The position numbers were made by a program, and so were the translations under genes. A DNA stretch of 37,209 nt, from positions 1 to 37,209 of the forward strand of contig JBJHBG010000041.1 of assembly GCA_050485385.1 (NCBI GenBank), in the 5' to 3' direction. This document shows, in pieces, positions 1 to 8,699 of this stretch (its first letter is position 1; each line of letters opens with the position of its first letter). The stretch comes from RECO01 sp050485385 (GTDB lineage: Bacteria; Pseudomonadota; Alphaproteobacteria; Geminicoccales; Geminicoccaceae). Under the pieces are notes generated by a model that was not told where the DNA came from, made no database searches, and saw only the letters and a program-made list of their open reading frames with translations.

Positions 1-107
1 AGCGCAAGTTCCGCGAGACCCGCCTCTATCAGGTCGCCCCCATCTCCACCAACCTGATCCTCTCCTACCTCGCCGAACACGTCCTCGGCCTGCCGCGCTC
101 GTTCTGA
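1..107 (+). CDS. Acyl-CoA dehydrogenase, C-terminal fragment (partial, cut by window start)
   Basis: Reading from base 3, 34 codons precede a TGA at 105-107. The peptide begins RKFRETRLYQVAPISTN and ends AEHVLGLPRSF. An arginine-rich start, a central APIS segment and a closing VLGLPRS resemble, from memory, the last helix of some acyl-CoA dehydrogenases, FAD enzymes that oxidise acyl-CoA thioesters. Only this tail is visible, so no active-site residue can be checked. It converges on the glycan operon, with 108 bases between the two stop codons and no clear terminator there. Confidence 0.5.
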   Translation, partial: RKFRETRLYQVAPISTNLILSYLAEHVLGLPRSF

Positions 108-215
108 TCGATGCGCGGCCGGGAGCGGGCGGTTTCGGAGGCTACGTCCTCGGTGATCGCGCCGATCGTGTCCGCGAAAGTGCTGGCTCGGAGGCTCGCT
201 CGGCAGTCCCGAAGC

Positions 216-1541
216 TCATGCAGCCCTGCCGTCGGCGAGTGGGGAATTCGGATCTCGGCCCGGAGGCATCAGGCCCAGTATACTCCTGAGGCGCTCCCGA
301 GCGTGCGCATGCGTGAACCGCGCGAGCACGCGCTGGCGGCCCGCGCGCCCCATGCGGGCAGCAGCCTCCGGATCCTCGAGCAACCCCAACATGGCGTGCG
401 CCATCGCGTCGACGTCGTGCTCGTCGACCAGCACACCCGTCACCCCGTCCTCCACCGTCTCGCCGAAGCCATTGTGGCGGGTTGCAACCAAGGGGACTTC
501 GCTCGCCATCGCCTCGACGAGGGAGATACCGAACGACTCCTTGTCCCCGTCCGGCGCTGTCACCGAATGCTGGACGAAGAGCGCCGCTTGCGCGAACAGC
601 TCCCGCACCGTCTCTGCCGGCCGGGAGCCGTGCATGGTGACGACGGCTCCGAGCCCATGAGTGTCGATCGTATGCTGGCAGAGGTCGCGTAGCGGACCAT
701 CGCCAACGACGTCCAAGCGAGCGCAGGGCAGTTGGGCGTGAACCTTGGCGAAGGCGCGCAACGCCAGATGCGGCGCCTTCTTCTCGACCAATCGCCCAAC
801 CATCAGAACCCGACCACGCATCCGACTCGAGGGGACGAAGGCCTCGGCGTCGATACCATTGGGGCTGATGTGCAGTTTCTCGGCCGAGCAGCCGAGGGTC
901 AGCAGCCTCGCGCCAAGAAAGCGAGACGGCGCGATGATACCCGCCGCTGCCTCGAACAAGGCGGCGTACCGCCGGCGCCATCTCGGCTCCTGTGCAAGTT
1001 GGGTCGCATCGAAACCATGGAAGTGAACGAAGAGGCGAACCCCGGCATCTGCACAGGGACCGATCATCTCGACGCCGGTCGGACCGTATTCGGCGAGGAC
1101 GGTCGTCATGCGATTGGCACGCAAAAACCGTTCGACGCAGGCCCTCTCGGGCCCCTGCAGGCCGGGTCCGCGCAGTCGCCCGAACGCCCGCCGCAGAACA
1201 CCCAAGGGCTGTGCCAGCCGATTGTCGGGCCGGAACCGCTTGTAGTCGTGCAACACTTCGCCGACGAAATCGGTCGGGGGCTTCCCGCGCTTGCAGAGCA
1301 GGGCGGTCCGGCCTGGCGCTAACAGACGAACGTGGTCTCGGATGAAGGTGCCGGAGGCGCCGTCGAACGAGGGGGCTGCGATGGCGAGACGAGTCGCCGG
1401 CCCGCACTGTGGATACGACGACCTCCCGAGGGCTTGGCGGCGTTCGTTCCCGACGGGTGGCTCTCCCGGTTTCATGACTTTCGATCTCTGCTGGCGACGT
1501 CCGTCGTCGATGCACCCAGGGTTGGTTGCGGGCCCGACCAT
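216..1541 (-). CDS. Glycosyltransferase family 4 (GT-B fold), last gene of the glycan operon
   Basis: The 441-residue product should transfer a sugar from a nucleotide-sugar donor to a growing glycan at the inner membrane's cytoplasmic face. The C-terminal half has the retaining GT4 signature: SPNGID near residue 226, MVGRLVEKK near 247, and an E-x7-E pair at E335 and E343 within KESFGISLVEAMAS. The N-terminal half carries a TFIRDH acceptor-domain segment near 65-70. The ATG at 1541 has a GAGG seven bases upstream; a second ATG at 1475 could also be used because the first 22 residues are not family-like. It lies 86 bases after the upstream GT2, the largest gap in the operon. Donor and acceptor cannot be told from sequence. 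Confidence 0.85.
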   Translation of the reverse strand: MVGPATNPGCIDDGRRQQRSKVMKPGEPPVGNERRQALGRSSYPQCGPATRLAIAAPSFDGASGTFIRDHVRLLAPGRTALLCKRGKPPTDFVGEVLHDYKRFRPDNRLAQPLGVLRRAFGRLRGPGLQGPERACVERFLRANRMTTVLAEYGPTGVEMIGPCADAGVRLFVHFHGFDATQLAQEPRWRRRYAALFEAAAGIIAPSRFLGARLLTLGCSAEKLHISPNGIDAEAFVPSSRMRGRVLMVGRLVEKKAPHLALRAFAKVHAQLPCARLDVVGDGPLRDLCQHTIDTHGLGAVVTMHGSRPAETVRELFAQAALFVQHSVTAPDGDKESFGISLVEAMASEVPLVATRHNGFGETVEDGVTGVLVDEHDVDAMAHAMLGLLEDPEAAARMGRAGRQRVLARFTHAHARERLRSILGLMPPGRDPNSPLADGRAA

Positions 1542-1627
1542 GCGGCGGCCTCGCCTCGACCTAGCCGGTTCTCACCGACCCGTCCTCTACCGCTACCGCC
1601 GCGCAGAGCAAGCAACGACGGTCGACG

Positions 1628-2689
1628 TCATCGGCGCGAAGGATCGGCACCGGCAACCAGATTCATGATGGCCCGGCGACTGCGTCGGGTCCAACGCGTC
1701 CTGGGATCATGAAGGATCGCGCCCAAGATCCGCAAAAGCACCCGGAGGGGTCGGTCGGTCGATGCGAGTTGTGAGTCGAGTTGATCGTGCCAGGCGTCGC
1801 GGGCGCGTCGACGCTGATCACGCCCGGCGCGACGTCGGCAGGCCATGGCAAGGTCGGCGGTCTTCAGTCGGTCCGCCAATTCCACCACCAGTCGCCGTGT
1901 CTCCCGGGCAAACCGTCCGTCCGCACTTCTCGTCTTGGAATCTGGGTGAAGACGAAATCGCACGAGGATCTTTTTCGAGTAGGCAATGCGATCGGGATAA
2001 ACATCGATAAATTGTAACATCAATTTCTTGTCAAAGACATAGTCGTAACTTGCGTCGTAACCACCCAACTCGACGATGGCTTGTCGGTCAAACCAGATAC
2101 CCGGCTGATGGAATTGACGAGATCGCTCGACGATGGCGACGGCCGACAGGGGATGATTGGTGAAAACGCTCTCCGGGCCAATACCGAAGTCGACAACGCC
2201 GCCGGCTACCGCCAGAACGCTGCCAGACAGTTGCGTGGCGACTTCCGCCATCGCCCCTGGAAGCAGCACGTCGTCGGAATTGATGAACTGAAAGATCTTG
2301 CCCGTAGAACGGGCCAAGCCCGCGTTGATCGCCGCCGCCTGACCGCCGTCGGGCTCGGACTGCCAATGCGCGAGCCAGGGGGCATAGCGCTCGATGATGG
2401 CGACGCTCCCGTCCGTGGAACCGCCGTCCATGACGACGTATTCGAGGTTCGGGTAGCCCTGAAGCAGCACCGAGCGCAGCGTCTCCTCCAGATACGGGCC
2501 CTGGTTGAAGCTCGGCGTGACGATCGACACCCGTGGCCACGGCCGCCCGTCGGGCATCGTCGGCGGCAACGGCGCCGGCGCCTCGGTCCACGGCCAGCCC
2601 GTGCGGCCGGGGGGCGGAGGAGGGAGTGTGTCGAGGCGCGGGCAAAGCCGTGCCTGCTCGTCCGGTGCCGCCTCAAAGGTAGGGCACAA
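1628..2689 (-). CDS. Glycosyltransferase family 2 (GT-A fold)
   Basis: The enzyme is probably an inverting glycosyltransferase. A proline-rich preamble (PPPPPGRTGWPWTEAP, about residues 23-38) precedes the GT2 domain, which opens with RVSIVTPSFNQG near 53-64, continues with VVMDGGSTDGS near 85-95, and has the metal-binding acidic motif NSDD near 137-140. The open frame runs upstream to 2875, but that part overlaps the previous GT2 gene in another frame. I chose the TTG at 2689, giving 353 residues, because GGAGG lies six bases before it and it overlaps the upstream stop by 17 bases, which fits translational coupling. The region around 1980-2040 is clearly AT-richer than the rest. Its 5' half closely resembles the broken copy at 3645-3908. 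Confidence 0.82.
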   Translation of the reverse strand: MCPTFEAAPDEQARLCPRLDTLPPPPPGRTGWPWTEAPAPLPPTMPDGRPWPRVSIVTPSFNQGPYLEETLRSVLLQGYPNLEYVVMDGGSTDGSVAIIERYAPWLAHWQSEPDGGQAAAINAGLARSTGKIFQFINSDDVLLPGAMAEVATQLSGSVLAVAGGVVDFGIGPESVFTNHPLSAVAIVERSRQFHQPGIWFDRQAIVELGGYDASYDYVFDKKLMLQFIDVYPDRIAYSKKILVRFRLHPDSKTRSADGRFARETRRLVVELADRLKTADLAMACRRRAGRDQRRRARDAWHDQLDSQLASTDRPLRVLLRILGAILHDPRTRWTRRSRRAIMNLVAGADPSRR

Positions 2690-3614
2690 ACTCGACCTCC
2701 CACGCGTTTCCTTTGGCGATGGCGCCTCGTCGGACGAAGGCCGTTCGATAACCCAACACCCGGCGCAAGGGGCGGCGCAGGCGGTTCGGTACATGACGCC
2801 GCATACGGTACAGTGGGCTCGGTCGCCAGCCCGACGCCTCCCGTGCTTCGGCCAGCGCAGCATGGGCACTAGCAAGATACCGAGCTCGGTCTCGGCTCAG
2901 GTTGCGGTCGTGCGATCGGAATGCCCCGAGCAGCCGATCAACTGCATGCACTGGCGCGACCCGTGCGAAGTCGAGCCACAGCGCGAAGTCGGCGGCGAGG
3001 CCAATGCCCGGGCGGAGCCCACCGACGGCCTGCCAAAGTTCGCGTCGGAAGAACGTGCTTTCCTGCTGTACGAAGCCATAGAATCGGTCGTCGGCATCGG
3101 GCAGATGGCGTCCGTCCAGCAAGCTCTCGGCCGAAACGCCGATGCTCCGGCGTACGAAGCATTCGCCTTCCCGATTCAAGCCACCGCGGACAAGCGTCGT
3201 CAGCCAGTTGATGTCCGGTCGGGCGGCGAACAGATCGCCGACGAGATGCAACGCACCGGGAAAAAAGAGATCGTCAGCATTCAACCAACATAGAATGTCA
3301 CCAGTGGCGCGCGCGAAGCCTTCGTTGACCGCCGCGTAATGCCCTGCATCGGGGCCCGAACGCCAATATCCAAGATATTGACAATAATGTTCCAGCACTG
3401 CGGGCGTGTTGTCCGTCGATCCTCCGTCAAGGATCATGTATTCGAGATTCGGGTAACCTTGGCCGAGGATAGCGCGTACGGTCGCCTCCAAATACTCGCC
3501 GCTTTGATAGGATGGTGTCACGATCGTAAGTCGCGGCCAAGGTAGCCCGGCCGACGTCAGCGCCCGCGTCGTGACGGGCGGGCAGAACGTCCGTGTGTCG
3601 GTCATCGCCGACAC
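2673..3614 (-). CDS. Glycosyltransferase family 2 (GT-A fold)
   Basis: This is a 313-residue GT2 enzyme. The domain begins at LPWPRLTIVTPSYQSG (about residues 24-39), followed by MILDGGSTDN near 60-69 and the acidic motif LNADD near 111-115. The C-terminal part (about 220-313) is basic, as in many membrane-associated GT2 proteins. The start is either GTG at 3614 or ATG at 3605; neither has a good Shine-Dalgarno sequence, perhaps because the sequence just upstream was disturbed by the deletion that broke the neighbouring GT2. It lacks the proline-rich GRTGWPW preamble of the downstream paralogue. Its end carries the ribosome-binding site of the next gene. The sugar substrate is unknown. Confidence 0.83.
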   Translation of the reverse strand: MSAMTDTRTFCPPVTTRALTSAGLPWPRLTIVTPSYQSGEYLEATVRAILGQGYPNLEYMILDGGSTDNTPAVLEHYCQYLGYWRSGPDAGHYAAVNEGFARATGDILCWLNADDLFFPGALHLVGDLFAARPDINWLTTLVRGGLNREGECFVRRSIGVSAESLLDGRHLPDADDRFYGFVQQESTFFRRELWQAVGGLRPGIGLAADFALWLDFARVAPVHAVDRLLGAFRSHDRNLSRDRARYLASAHAALAEAREASGWRPSPLYRMRRHVPNRLRRPLRRVLGYRTAFVRRGAIAKGNAWEVEFVPYL

Positions 3615-3644
3615 CGATTGTGATCGTCGGACAAGGACGGCTGA

Positions 3645-3908
3645 CTACACAAGGCCATGCCTGTCGCGCTCGACGATGGCGGCGCTCCCGTCCGTGGCGC
3701 CGCCGTCCATGACGACGTACTCGAGGTTGGGATAGCCCTGGAGCAGCACCGAGCGGAGAGTTTCCTCCGTGTACGGGTCCTGATCGAAGCGCCGCCCGTC
3801 GGGCATCGTCGGCGGCACCGGCGGCGGTGCCTCCGTCCACGGCCAGCCCGTGCGGCCGGGGGGCGGAGGCGGGAGGTCGGCAAGACCGGGCATGGGGGGT
3901 GCGGTCAT
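3645..3908 (-). pseudogene. Broken GT2 glycosyltransferase remnant (N-terminal 87 codons with internal deletion)
   Basis: The ATG at 3908 overlaps the stop of the upstream GT4 in an ATGA junction, so the original gene was coupled to it. The frame gives PPPPPGRTGWPWTEAP, then MPDGRRFDQDPYTEE, GYPNLEYVVMDGG and AIVERDRHGLV before a TAG. Compared with the intact paralogue at 1628-2689, ten codons are missing in frame exactly where that protein has the first beta strand (RVSIVTPS). All similarity stops after the GAGCGC that encodes the ER of AIVER. By eye about 86 percent of bases match over the 122-base part nearer the 3' end and about 94 percent over the preamble part. A product would lack the nucleotide-binding strand and the acidic motif, so function is very unlikely. 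Confidence 0.8.
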
Positions 3909-5206
3909 CGCATCGCCCCCTTCGGAGCGGCCCGAAGCCGGCGCGACGCCTCGAGTAGCTGCTCGAACACCGCCACGTAGCGCCCGGCCTGCGCCGCGTA
4001 GGTATAGTCCGCCAGGACGCGGGCGCGCCCCGCTGCCGCCATCCGGCTTCGCAGCCCGACGTCGTCGAGCAAGGTCGTGATGGCAGCAGCCAGACCCGCC
4101 ACGTCTTCCGGCGGAGCCAGCAGGCCGCTCACGCCCGATTCGACCATTTCGGGCACCCCGCCCACGTCGAAGCCCACCACCGGCGTGCCGCAGGCCATCG
4201 CCTCCAAGACCACGTTGGGCAGGTTGTCGGCGCGCGTCGGCACCACGAACAGGTCGGCCGCGACATAGGCGGTGACGAGTTGCTGGAGATCGTCCAGCCG
4301 CCCAAGCGAGACGAGCGGCGCGCTTGCGGCCAACGCCTCCGGCGCCTGGCCGATGACGGCCAGCGTCACCGGCTGGTGTCGGCACACCGGATCGAGGGCC
4401 GCCAACAGCAGGTCCAAGCCTTTGCGCCGGTTGCGGACGTCGTCGGCGACGAAGAGGACGACCGGCTCGTCCGCCGGTAGACCGAGCCGGGCGCGTGCCG
4501 CGCCCCGATCGCCCGGGCGGAAGGCGTCGACATCCACCGAATTCGGGATCGCGACCGCGTCGAAACGGGAGAAGAGCCGGCTCCGGCGCGCCTCGCCGGC
4601 CAACCACCGGCTGGGGGCGACGATCCGCGTGGTATCGGGCTCCAGCGTGGCGTAGGCCGCCGTCTTGCGGCCGTGGATGGCGGCACTGAGGTCGGCCGGG
4701 TCGGTGGAGCCGAGTTGCGGGCAGGCCCCGCACGTCGCCGTGAACTTCCGACAGTCCATGGCGTAATGGCAGCCGCCGGTGAACGGGTTCATGTCGTGCA
4801 GGGTCCACACCAACGGCGTCGCGCGGGGCAGGTTGCCGAGCAGACGCGTGTAGTCGACGAGGCCGGCCACCCAGTGGATGTTGTACACGTCGGCCTTCGG
4901 CATGGCGCGACCGAGCCGGTCCGCGCCCGGGATGCGATCGTCCGAGAAATACTCGCCGCCCGCAGGTCGCGATGCGCGATAGCTACGCCATTCCCGCCGC
5001 ACTCGACGCCCTTGGAACCGACGCCGGAACCGTTCCCAGCGGGTTTCCTCCGGTAGGGCGACGACCGTATCGTCGCCGCTCGACTTCTTCGCCACGCACA
5101 TCCGCGACTGCACGCCGCCGCGGCCCAGCGCCTGGTGGAGCCGGTAGGCCGCGATGGCGGCACCGCCACGCCCGTCCATCGTCGAGAGGATCGTCGTGCG
5201 GATCAC
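3905..5206 (-). CDS. Glycosyltransferase family 4 with four-cysteine motif (WcaC-like)
   Basis: The 433-residue GT-B enzyme starts at a GTG overlapping the stop of the methyltransferase gene (GTGA). The N-terminal domain has WTLHDMNPFTGGCHY near 134-148, with cysteines at about 146, 152, 159 and 162, an arrangement seen in some exopolysaccharide GT4 enzymes such as WcaC and possibly metal-binding. The C-terminal domain shows IPNSVDVDAF, a VVLFVADDVRNRRKG donor-site loop, and the LPNVVLEAMACGTPVVGFDVGG signature. It is translationally coupled at both ends, to the methyltransferase upstream and to the broken GT2 downstream. An open frame extends far upstream in the same phase, but that part overlaps the methyltransferase and is not protein-like. 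Confidence 0.85.
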   Translation of the reverse strand: MIRTTILSTMDGRGGAAIAAYRLHQALGRGGVQSRMCVAKKSSGDDTVVALPEETRWERFRRRFQGRRVRREWRSYRASRPAGGEYFSDDRIPGADRLGRAMPKADVYNIHWVAGLVDYTRLLGNLPRATPLVWTLHDMNPFTGGCHYAMDCRKFTATCGACPQLGSTDPADLSAAIHGRKTAAYATLEPDTTRIVAPSRWLAGEARRSRLFSRFDAVAIPNSVDVDAFRPGDRGAARARLGLPADEPVVLFVADDVRNRRKGLDLLLAALDPVCRHQPVTLAVIGQAPEALAASAPLVSLGRLDDLQQLVTAYVAADLFVVPTRADNLPNVVLEAMACGTPVVGFDVGGVPEMVESGVSGLLAPPEDVAGLAAAITTLLDDVGLRSRMAAAGRARVLADYTYAAQAGRYVAVFEQLLEASRRLRAAPKGAMR

Positions 5207-6069
5207 GCCGGCCGTCCGTCGCGTTCGAGGCGGCGAGCCAGCGACCGCGCCAGCTTGCGCCGCAACGAGCCTGCACGCCCGCTCCCACCGCAGAACCGAT
5301 GCGACGTCCGGGACCACGCCTCGAACCGCCGGACCCGCGCCAAGGGTGCCGCCACGCGCTGCTTTTCGTAGACGGAGCCGTAAGCGACGGTCCCGGTCCG
5401 GCGAAATCCCGCCAGCGCGGTAAAGACGTCCCAGCTGTGCTCCAAATGGAACGTCATCGGCAGGTGGCATTTGATCGACGGCCGGAAGTGGTTCGCCGCA
5501 AGCAGCGCGCCGCCGTGCCGCATGTGCTGCTCGATCGCGAACAGCAGTCCCACCGCGTCGACGACGTGTTCGAACACGTCGGTAGCGATCAAGACGTCGT
5601 AGGTGCCGCTCAACGCTGGCTGGAACGAAAGATTGGGGACATCGACGCTGGCACGCAGCCCTTCTTTCCGGGGGTACGGTTCCACGATCTCGACCGCCGC
5701 CTCCGGTAGCCGCCGGGCGATCATGCGTCCAAGCGTCCCGAAGCCGCCGCCGAAATCGGCCACGCGGCCCGGCCGTCGGCTGGCCACCCAGTCGGTGAAG
5801 GCGCTCCGATACAGGAGCGACTCTTCGTGTTGCTCGATGAACAGACCGTTCAGCAGCCAGACGGGATGCGCGTAGAACAGATCCATGCTCGCCGCATCGG
5901 GACGACGTTGGTCCAACCCGATGCTGTCCCAGACGAAGTCCAGGGCAGCCCAGATCTGATCGAGTGACGGGGAATCGGTGCCGAACAAGGTCAAGAAGGC
6001 CTCGACGGCCGGGCGCGCGTCGGGCTCGCAGACGCTGGGGTCGATCCCTCGGGCGACACGCGCGGGCAT
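5203..6069 (-). CDS. Class I SAM-dependent methyltransferase
   Basis: The 288-residue protein has a Rossmann-type SAM site: motif I VADFGGGFGTLGRM at about 103-116, an acidic end of strand 2 (VEIVEPYPRKEG), and ATDVFEHV for motif II. About 100 residues precede the methyltransferase core and may recognise the acceptor. In a glycan operon the likely role is O- or N-methylation of a sugar or capping of a chain end, which is inference. The ATG lies three bases after the upstream stop, with GGGAGG close before it. The C-terminus is very arginine-rich, which may favour membrane or nucleotide-lipid contact. Confidence 0.8.
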   Translation of the reverse strand: MPARVARGIDPSVCEPDARPAVEAFLTLFGTDSPSLDQIWAALDFVWDSIGLDQRRPDAASMDLFYAHPVWLLNGLFIEQHEESLLYRSAFTDWVASRRPGRVADFGGGFGTLGRMIARRLPEAAVEIVEPYPRKEGLRASVDVPNLSFQPALSGTYDVLIATDVFEHVVDAVGLLFAIEQHMRHGGALLAANHFRPSIKCHLPMTFHLEHSWDVFTALAGFRRTGTVAYGSVYEKQRVAAPLARVRRFEAWSRTSHRFCGGSGRAGSLRRKLARSLARRLERDGRPA

Positions 6070-6072
6070 CGC

Positions 6073-7035
6073 CTATGCCTCCCTTAGCCAGCGCGTGAAC
6101 GACGCCGCCTTGCGTTGCAAGCGATGGCGCCATCCGCGGCGCGCCCTTATGCCGAAATGATGCCGAACGACGTGGGCATCGAAACGCTTGTCGACCACGA
6201 CCTCGGGCGGATGGTCGAGCGGGAAGGCGAGACCGCGCATGGGAAGGCTGGCTACGGCGCTGTCACCTTTCGTCGTGTGGGTGGCATCCACCCCGAAGCC
6301 TATGTTCGTCACCAGATTGGCGCGTGGCGTGCATGTCCAGCCCTGTCGCATCCAGCAGGAGTACGTCCAGATATAGGCCCAGCTGTCGATGGCACCGGCC
6401 CGTACCTGCTCGAACCGCTTCAACCAGTAGTCCGAAAAGGCCGGATCGGCCACCATCCGTCGCAAGACCGGCGCAGTATGGGTCGGCTCGAACGTCGCCA
6501 ACTCGGCGTCGTAGTGCTGCCAGGCCCGCCGCCAGCTTGCCCATCCCCAGCAATGATTGAAGATCGAATAGTAGTAACTGTAGCCGTATCCATCCATTTC
6601 GTTCTGAAAATTATCTCCGGTGATGACTGCTATGCGCCCGTCGTCTCGATATCTGCCCAATAGTTCACCACAAAAGCGAAAAAAATCGGGATGCGGCAGG
6701 CAATCGTCCTCCAGGATTATCCCCTCCGGCTCGTGCTCGAAGAACCAGGTGATCGCACCGCTCACCGCGCGGCGACAGCCAAGGTTGGCGTCGCGGAAGA
6801 GCGTGCGCACCTCGCACGGCCAGTCCACTGCGGTGGCGATGCGGCGGACCTCGGCGCAGCGTTCCGCCTCGCCCGCGCGGTCCGGCCGCGGCCCGTCGGC
6901 GGCCACGTAGAGCCGCGGCGGCCGCGCCTGCCGGATGGCCTCGAACACGCGCGCGGTCGTGTCCGGCCGGTTGAAGACGAGGAAGAGAACCGGTGGGATG
7001 TCTGCGGTGGCCCCAAGGGTCGGATCGCCGGTCAC
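6073..7035 (-). CDS. HlpA-like GT-A nucleotide-diphospho-sugar transferase
   Basis: The 320-residue protein resembles the family often labelled hemolytic protein HlpA-like, which is a GT-A glycosyltransferase despite the name. Visible motifs are PVLFLVFNRPDTTARVFEA near 15-33, YVAADGPR near 43-50, and an acidic ILEDDCLPH motif near 107-115 that can serve as the DxD metal site. The rest is rich in Trp and Tyr. The start is a GTG whose last two bases overlap the stop of the GT11 gene, with GGGTGGA a few bases upstream; the longer frame to 7236 is a shadow. Bases 6590-6690 within the gene are noticeably AT-rich. Donor and acceptor are unknown. Confidence 0.8.
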   Translation of the reverse strand: MTGDPTLGATADIPPVLFLVFNRPDTTARVFEAIRQARPPRLYVAADGPRPDRAGEAERCAEVRRIATAVDWPCEVRTLFRDANLGCRRAVSGAITWFFEHEPEGIILEDDCLPHPDFFRFCGELLGRYRDDGRIAVITGDNFQNEMDGYGYSYYYSIFNHCWGWASWRRAWQHYDAELATFEPTHTAPVLRRMVADPAFSDYWLKRFEQVRAGAIDSWAYIWTYSCWMRQGWTCTPRANLVTNIGFGVDATHTTKGDSAVASLPMRGLAFPLDHPPEVVVDKRFDAHVVRHHFGIRARRGWRHRLQRKAASFTRWLREA

Positions 7036-7937
7036 AGATAGGTCCACCCGTCCGTCATGATGTCGGCAGGATACCAGAGCCCAGCAGCCCGGCCCATGTG
7101 GTAGTGCGGAGCCACGACCGCGTTGTTCGGGCCACCTAGCCAGCCAGCCCACCAGGAAAACGAGCTGTTGGCGATGATGAGGCGCGGAAAGCGGGCGAGG
7201 GCGAGCAACGTCACGACGGGACTCGCAGCGGGACACACCCAGGCGGGCGCGCTTGGCAACAAGGCGGCAGCAGCATCCGGTTCATCGGAAAACAGCGCGA
7301 CGGGCACGCCTGGCGGAAAGCGATCGAGCGCCTTGTCGTAGTAGTCCCTGCCGAGGGCATACGGATAGAGCACATCACCAACGCGCAGCGAATGCGAGGC
7401 GTAGTCCCCGAGTCGAACGTGCACCGCAACGTAATCACCGACGTTGCCTCGAAGGCCGGCAAGGAGGTCATCGACCACCGCAGCGGTCCGCCTCGAAGGC
7501 GTGAACCAGCGGCGAACAGTAGCGGCCCGGTCCTGGAAATACTGCTCGCTCTGGAAGTAGCCTTCGATCAGTGTGCCCGGGGCGACCTGCCAGATCGCTG
7601 GATCGTAGGCCTCGGCAAGCAGCTGTCCACCGCTGAGCGTCTTTCGTGGCCGGAACCGATGGGGCAAGAGCCGGCCCAACTCACTGGCGAATGCGGGCTG
7701 CGAGAACGCCTGCAAGGTGTTCAACCATCGACTCGTCGGCGAGAACGTAACGTATCGGAACGCACCGGAGAGTTCGGTTCGGAGCGGGCGGGCAAGCGTT
7801 CGCCAACGCTGCCTTTGCCGGGGACCGACGAGGACGACGCCGCATCCGAGGTGCTCTGCCACGCAACGCGCCGCCGCATACTGGAACAGTTGATTGCCCA
7901 AACGCCCCTGGAGACGAGCACCGATCAGTCCGGCCAC
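7032..7937 (-). CDS. Alpha-1,2-fucosyltransferase-like enzyme (GT11)
   Basis: At 301 residues the protein has the usual length for bacterial GT11. It shows GRLGNQLFQYA at 11-21, the donor-binding HVRLGDY at 173-179, NSSFSWWAGWL near 257-267, and a closing PADIMTDGWTYL. These are hallmarks of alpha-1,2- and alpha-1,6-fucosyltransferases, which use GDP-fucose. The match implies fucose, or a related 6-deoxyhexose, in the glycan. No gmd or fcl genes for GDP-fucose are in the window. The GTG start follows the upstream stop directly, with an AGGA about ten bases before it. Confidence 0.9.
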   Translation of the reverse strand: MAGLIGARLQGRLGNQLFQYAAARCVAEHLGCGVVLVGPRQRQRWRTLARPLRTELSGAFRYVTFSPTSRWLNTLQAFSQPAFASELGRLLPHRFRPRKTLSGGQLLAEAYDPAIWQVAPGTLIEGYFQSEQYFQDRAATVRRWFTPSRRTAAVVDDLLAGLRGNVGDYVAVHVRLGDYASHSLRVGDVLYPYALGRDYYDKALDRFPPGVPVALFSDEPDAAAALLPSAPAWVCPAASPVVTLLALARFPRLIIANSSFSWWAGWLGGPNNAVVAPHYHMGRAAGLWYPADIMTDGWTYL

Positions 7938-8699
7938 TCAACCGTTTCCTGGCTGACGTGCTGCGATGTAATTCGTCGTTCGGAAGCATTCGTCGCGTTC
8001 ATCGTAGCGCGCGATCCGTGTTGGCCCAATGGGCGTGATGCGATACATCTCGAAGCCCCGTTCGGTGAGAAAGTACCAAAAATCCTGAAAAAACGTTCGT
8101 GTGTCGATGTTACAGCCGCCGAACTCGAACTGGAGTACATCCACCGCTGCAAGCGCATCGCCGAAACCGGCGAGCGCTTCCAACTCGTGCCCCTCGATGT
8201 CGAGCTTACAGAGATCTATTCGGCCGCATCCCAGATCGTTCCGCCAATAGTCATCGAAGCGAACGACACGCACCGGCTCACGATGGTTCAACGCTATCCC
8301 GAAGTGGTCTAGCCTTCGCGGCGTCAAGCTGGCAAGCCCACTACCCGAGACATCCGCGAACAGAGTGGCGGCGCCGGGCGTTCGACCCACCGCGGCCGGG
8401 ACAATCACGACCGAAGCTCGTTCGGCAAAACGCTGGCGCAGCGCCTCCAGGTTGGCCGACGCGGGCTCGAAGAGATGGATCGTGGCCCCGGGAGCCTCGG
8501 TTAGTAGCGCCTCTGTATAGGATCCAACGTTGCCGCCGATGTCGACGGCCAGTTCAGGCAAGCGGCCGAGGACAGCCAAGCTTGCACGCACCTCCTCGGT
8601 ATGGGTTCCCGCCCCCCAACCGCGTCCTTGGAACTTCGCGGCCCGATCCTCTAGTCGGCCTGCCAGACGCAGCATCTTGCGTCGCAGCTTGGTCAACAC
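7938..8699 (-). CDS. FkbM family methyltransferase
   Basis: This 253-residue SAM-dependent methyltransferase has motif I as DIGGNVGSYT at 53-62, the acidic IHLFEPASANLEAL segment, and the family-typical KLDIEGHELEALAG followed by LQFEFGG. FkbM enzymes usually O-methylate sugars or polyketides, and many occur in O-antigen and exopolysaccharide clusters, so sugar methylation is likely. The GTG at 8699 overlaps the end of the DUF268 gene by seven bases. The short basic N-terminus (KLRRKMLRLAGR) looks like a membrane-surface helix. It ends directly before the GT11 start. Confidence 0.88.
   Translation of the reverse strand: MLTKLRRKMLRLAGRLEDRAAKFQGRGWGAGTHTEEVRASLAVLGRLPELAVDIGGNVGSYTEALLTEAPGATIHLFEPASANLEALRQRFAERASVVIVPAAVGRTPGAATLFADVSGSGLASLTPRRLDHFGIALNHREPVRVVRFDDYWRNDLGCGRIDLCKLDIEGHELEALAGFGDALAAVDVLQFEFGGCNIDTRTFFQDFWYFLTERGFEMYRITPIGPTRIARYDERDECFRTTNYIAARQPGNG

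Noticed and set aside
5207..6133. N-terminal extension of the GT4 at 3905 to 742 residues
   Set aside because: The extra part overlaps the methyltransferase in another frame and is not protein-like; the GTG at 5206 gives a normal GT4.
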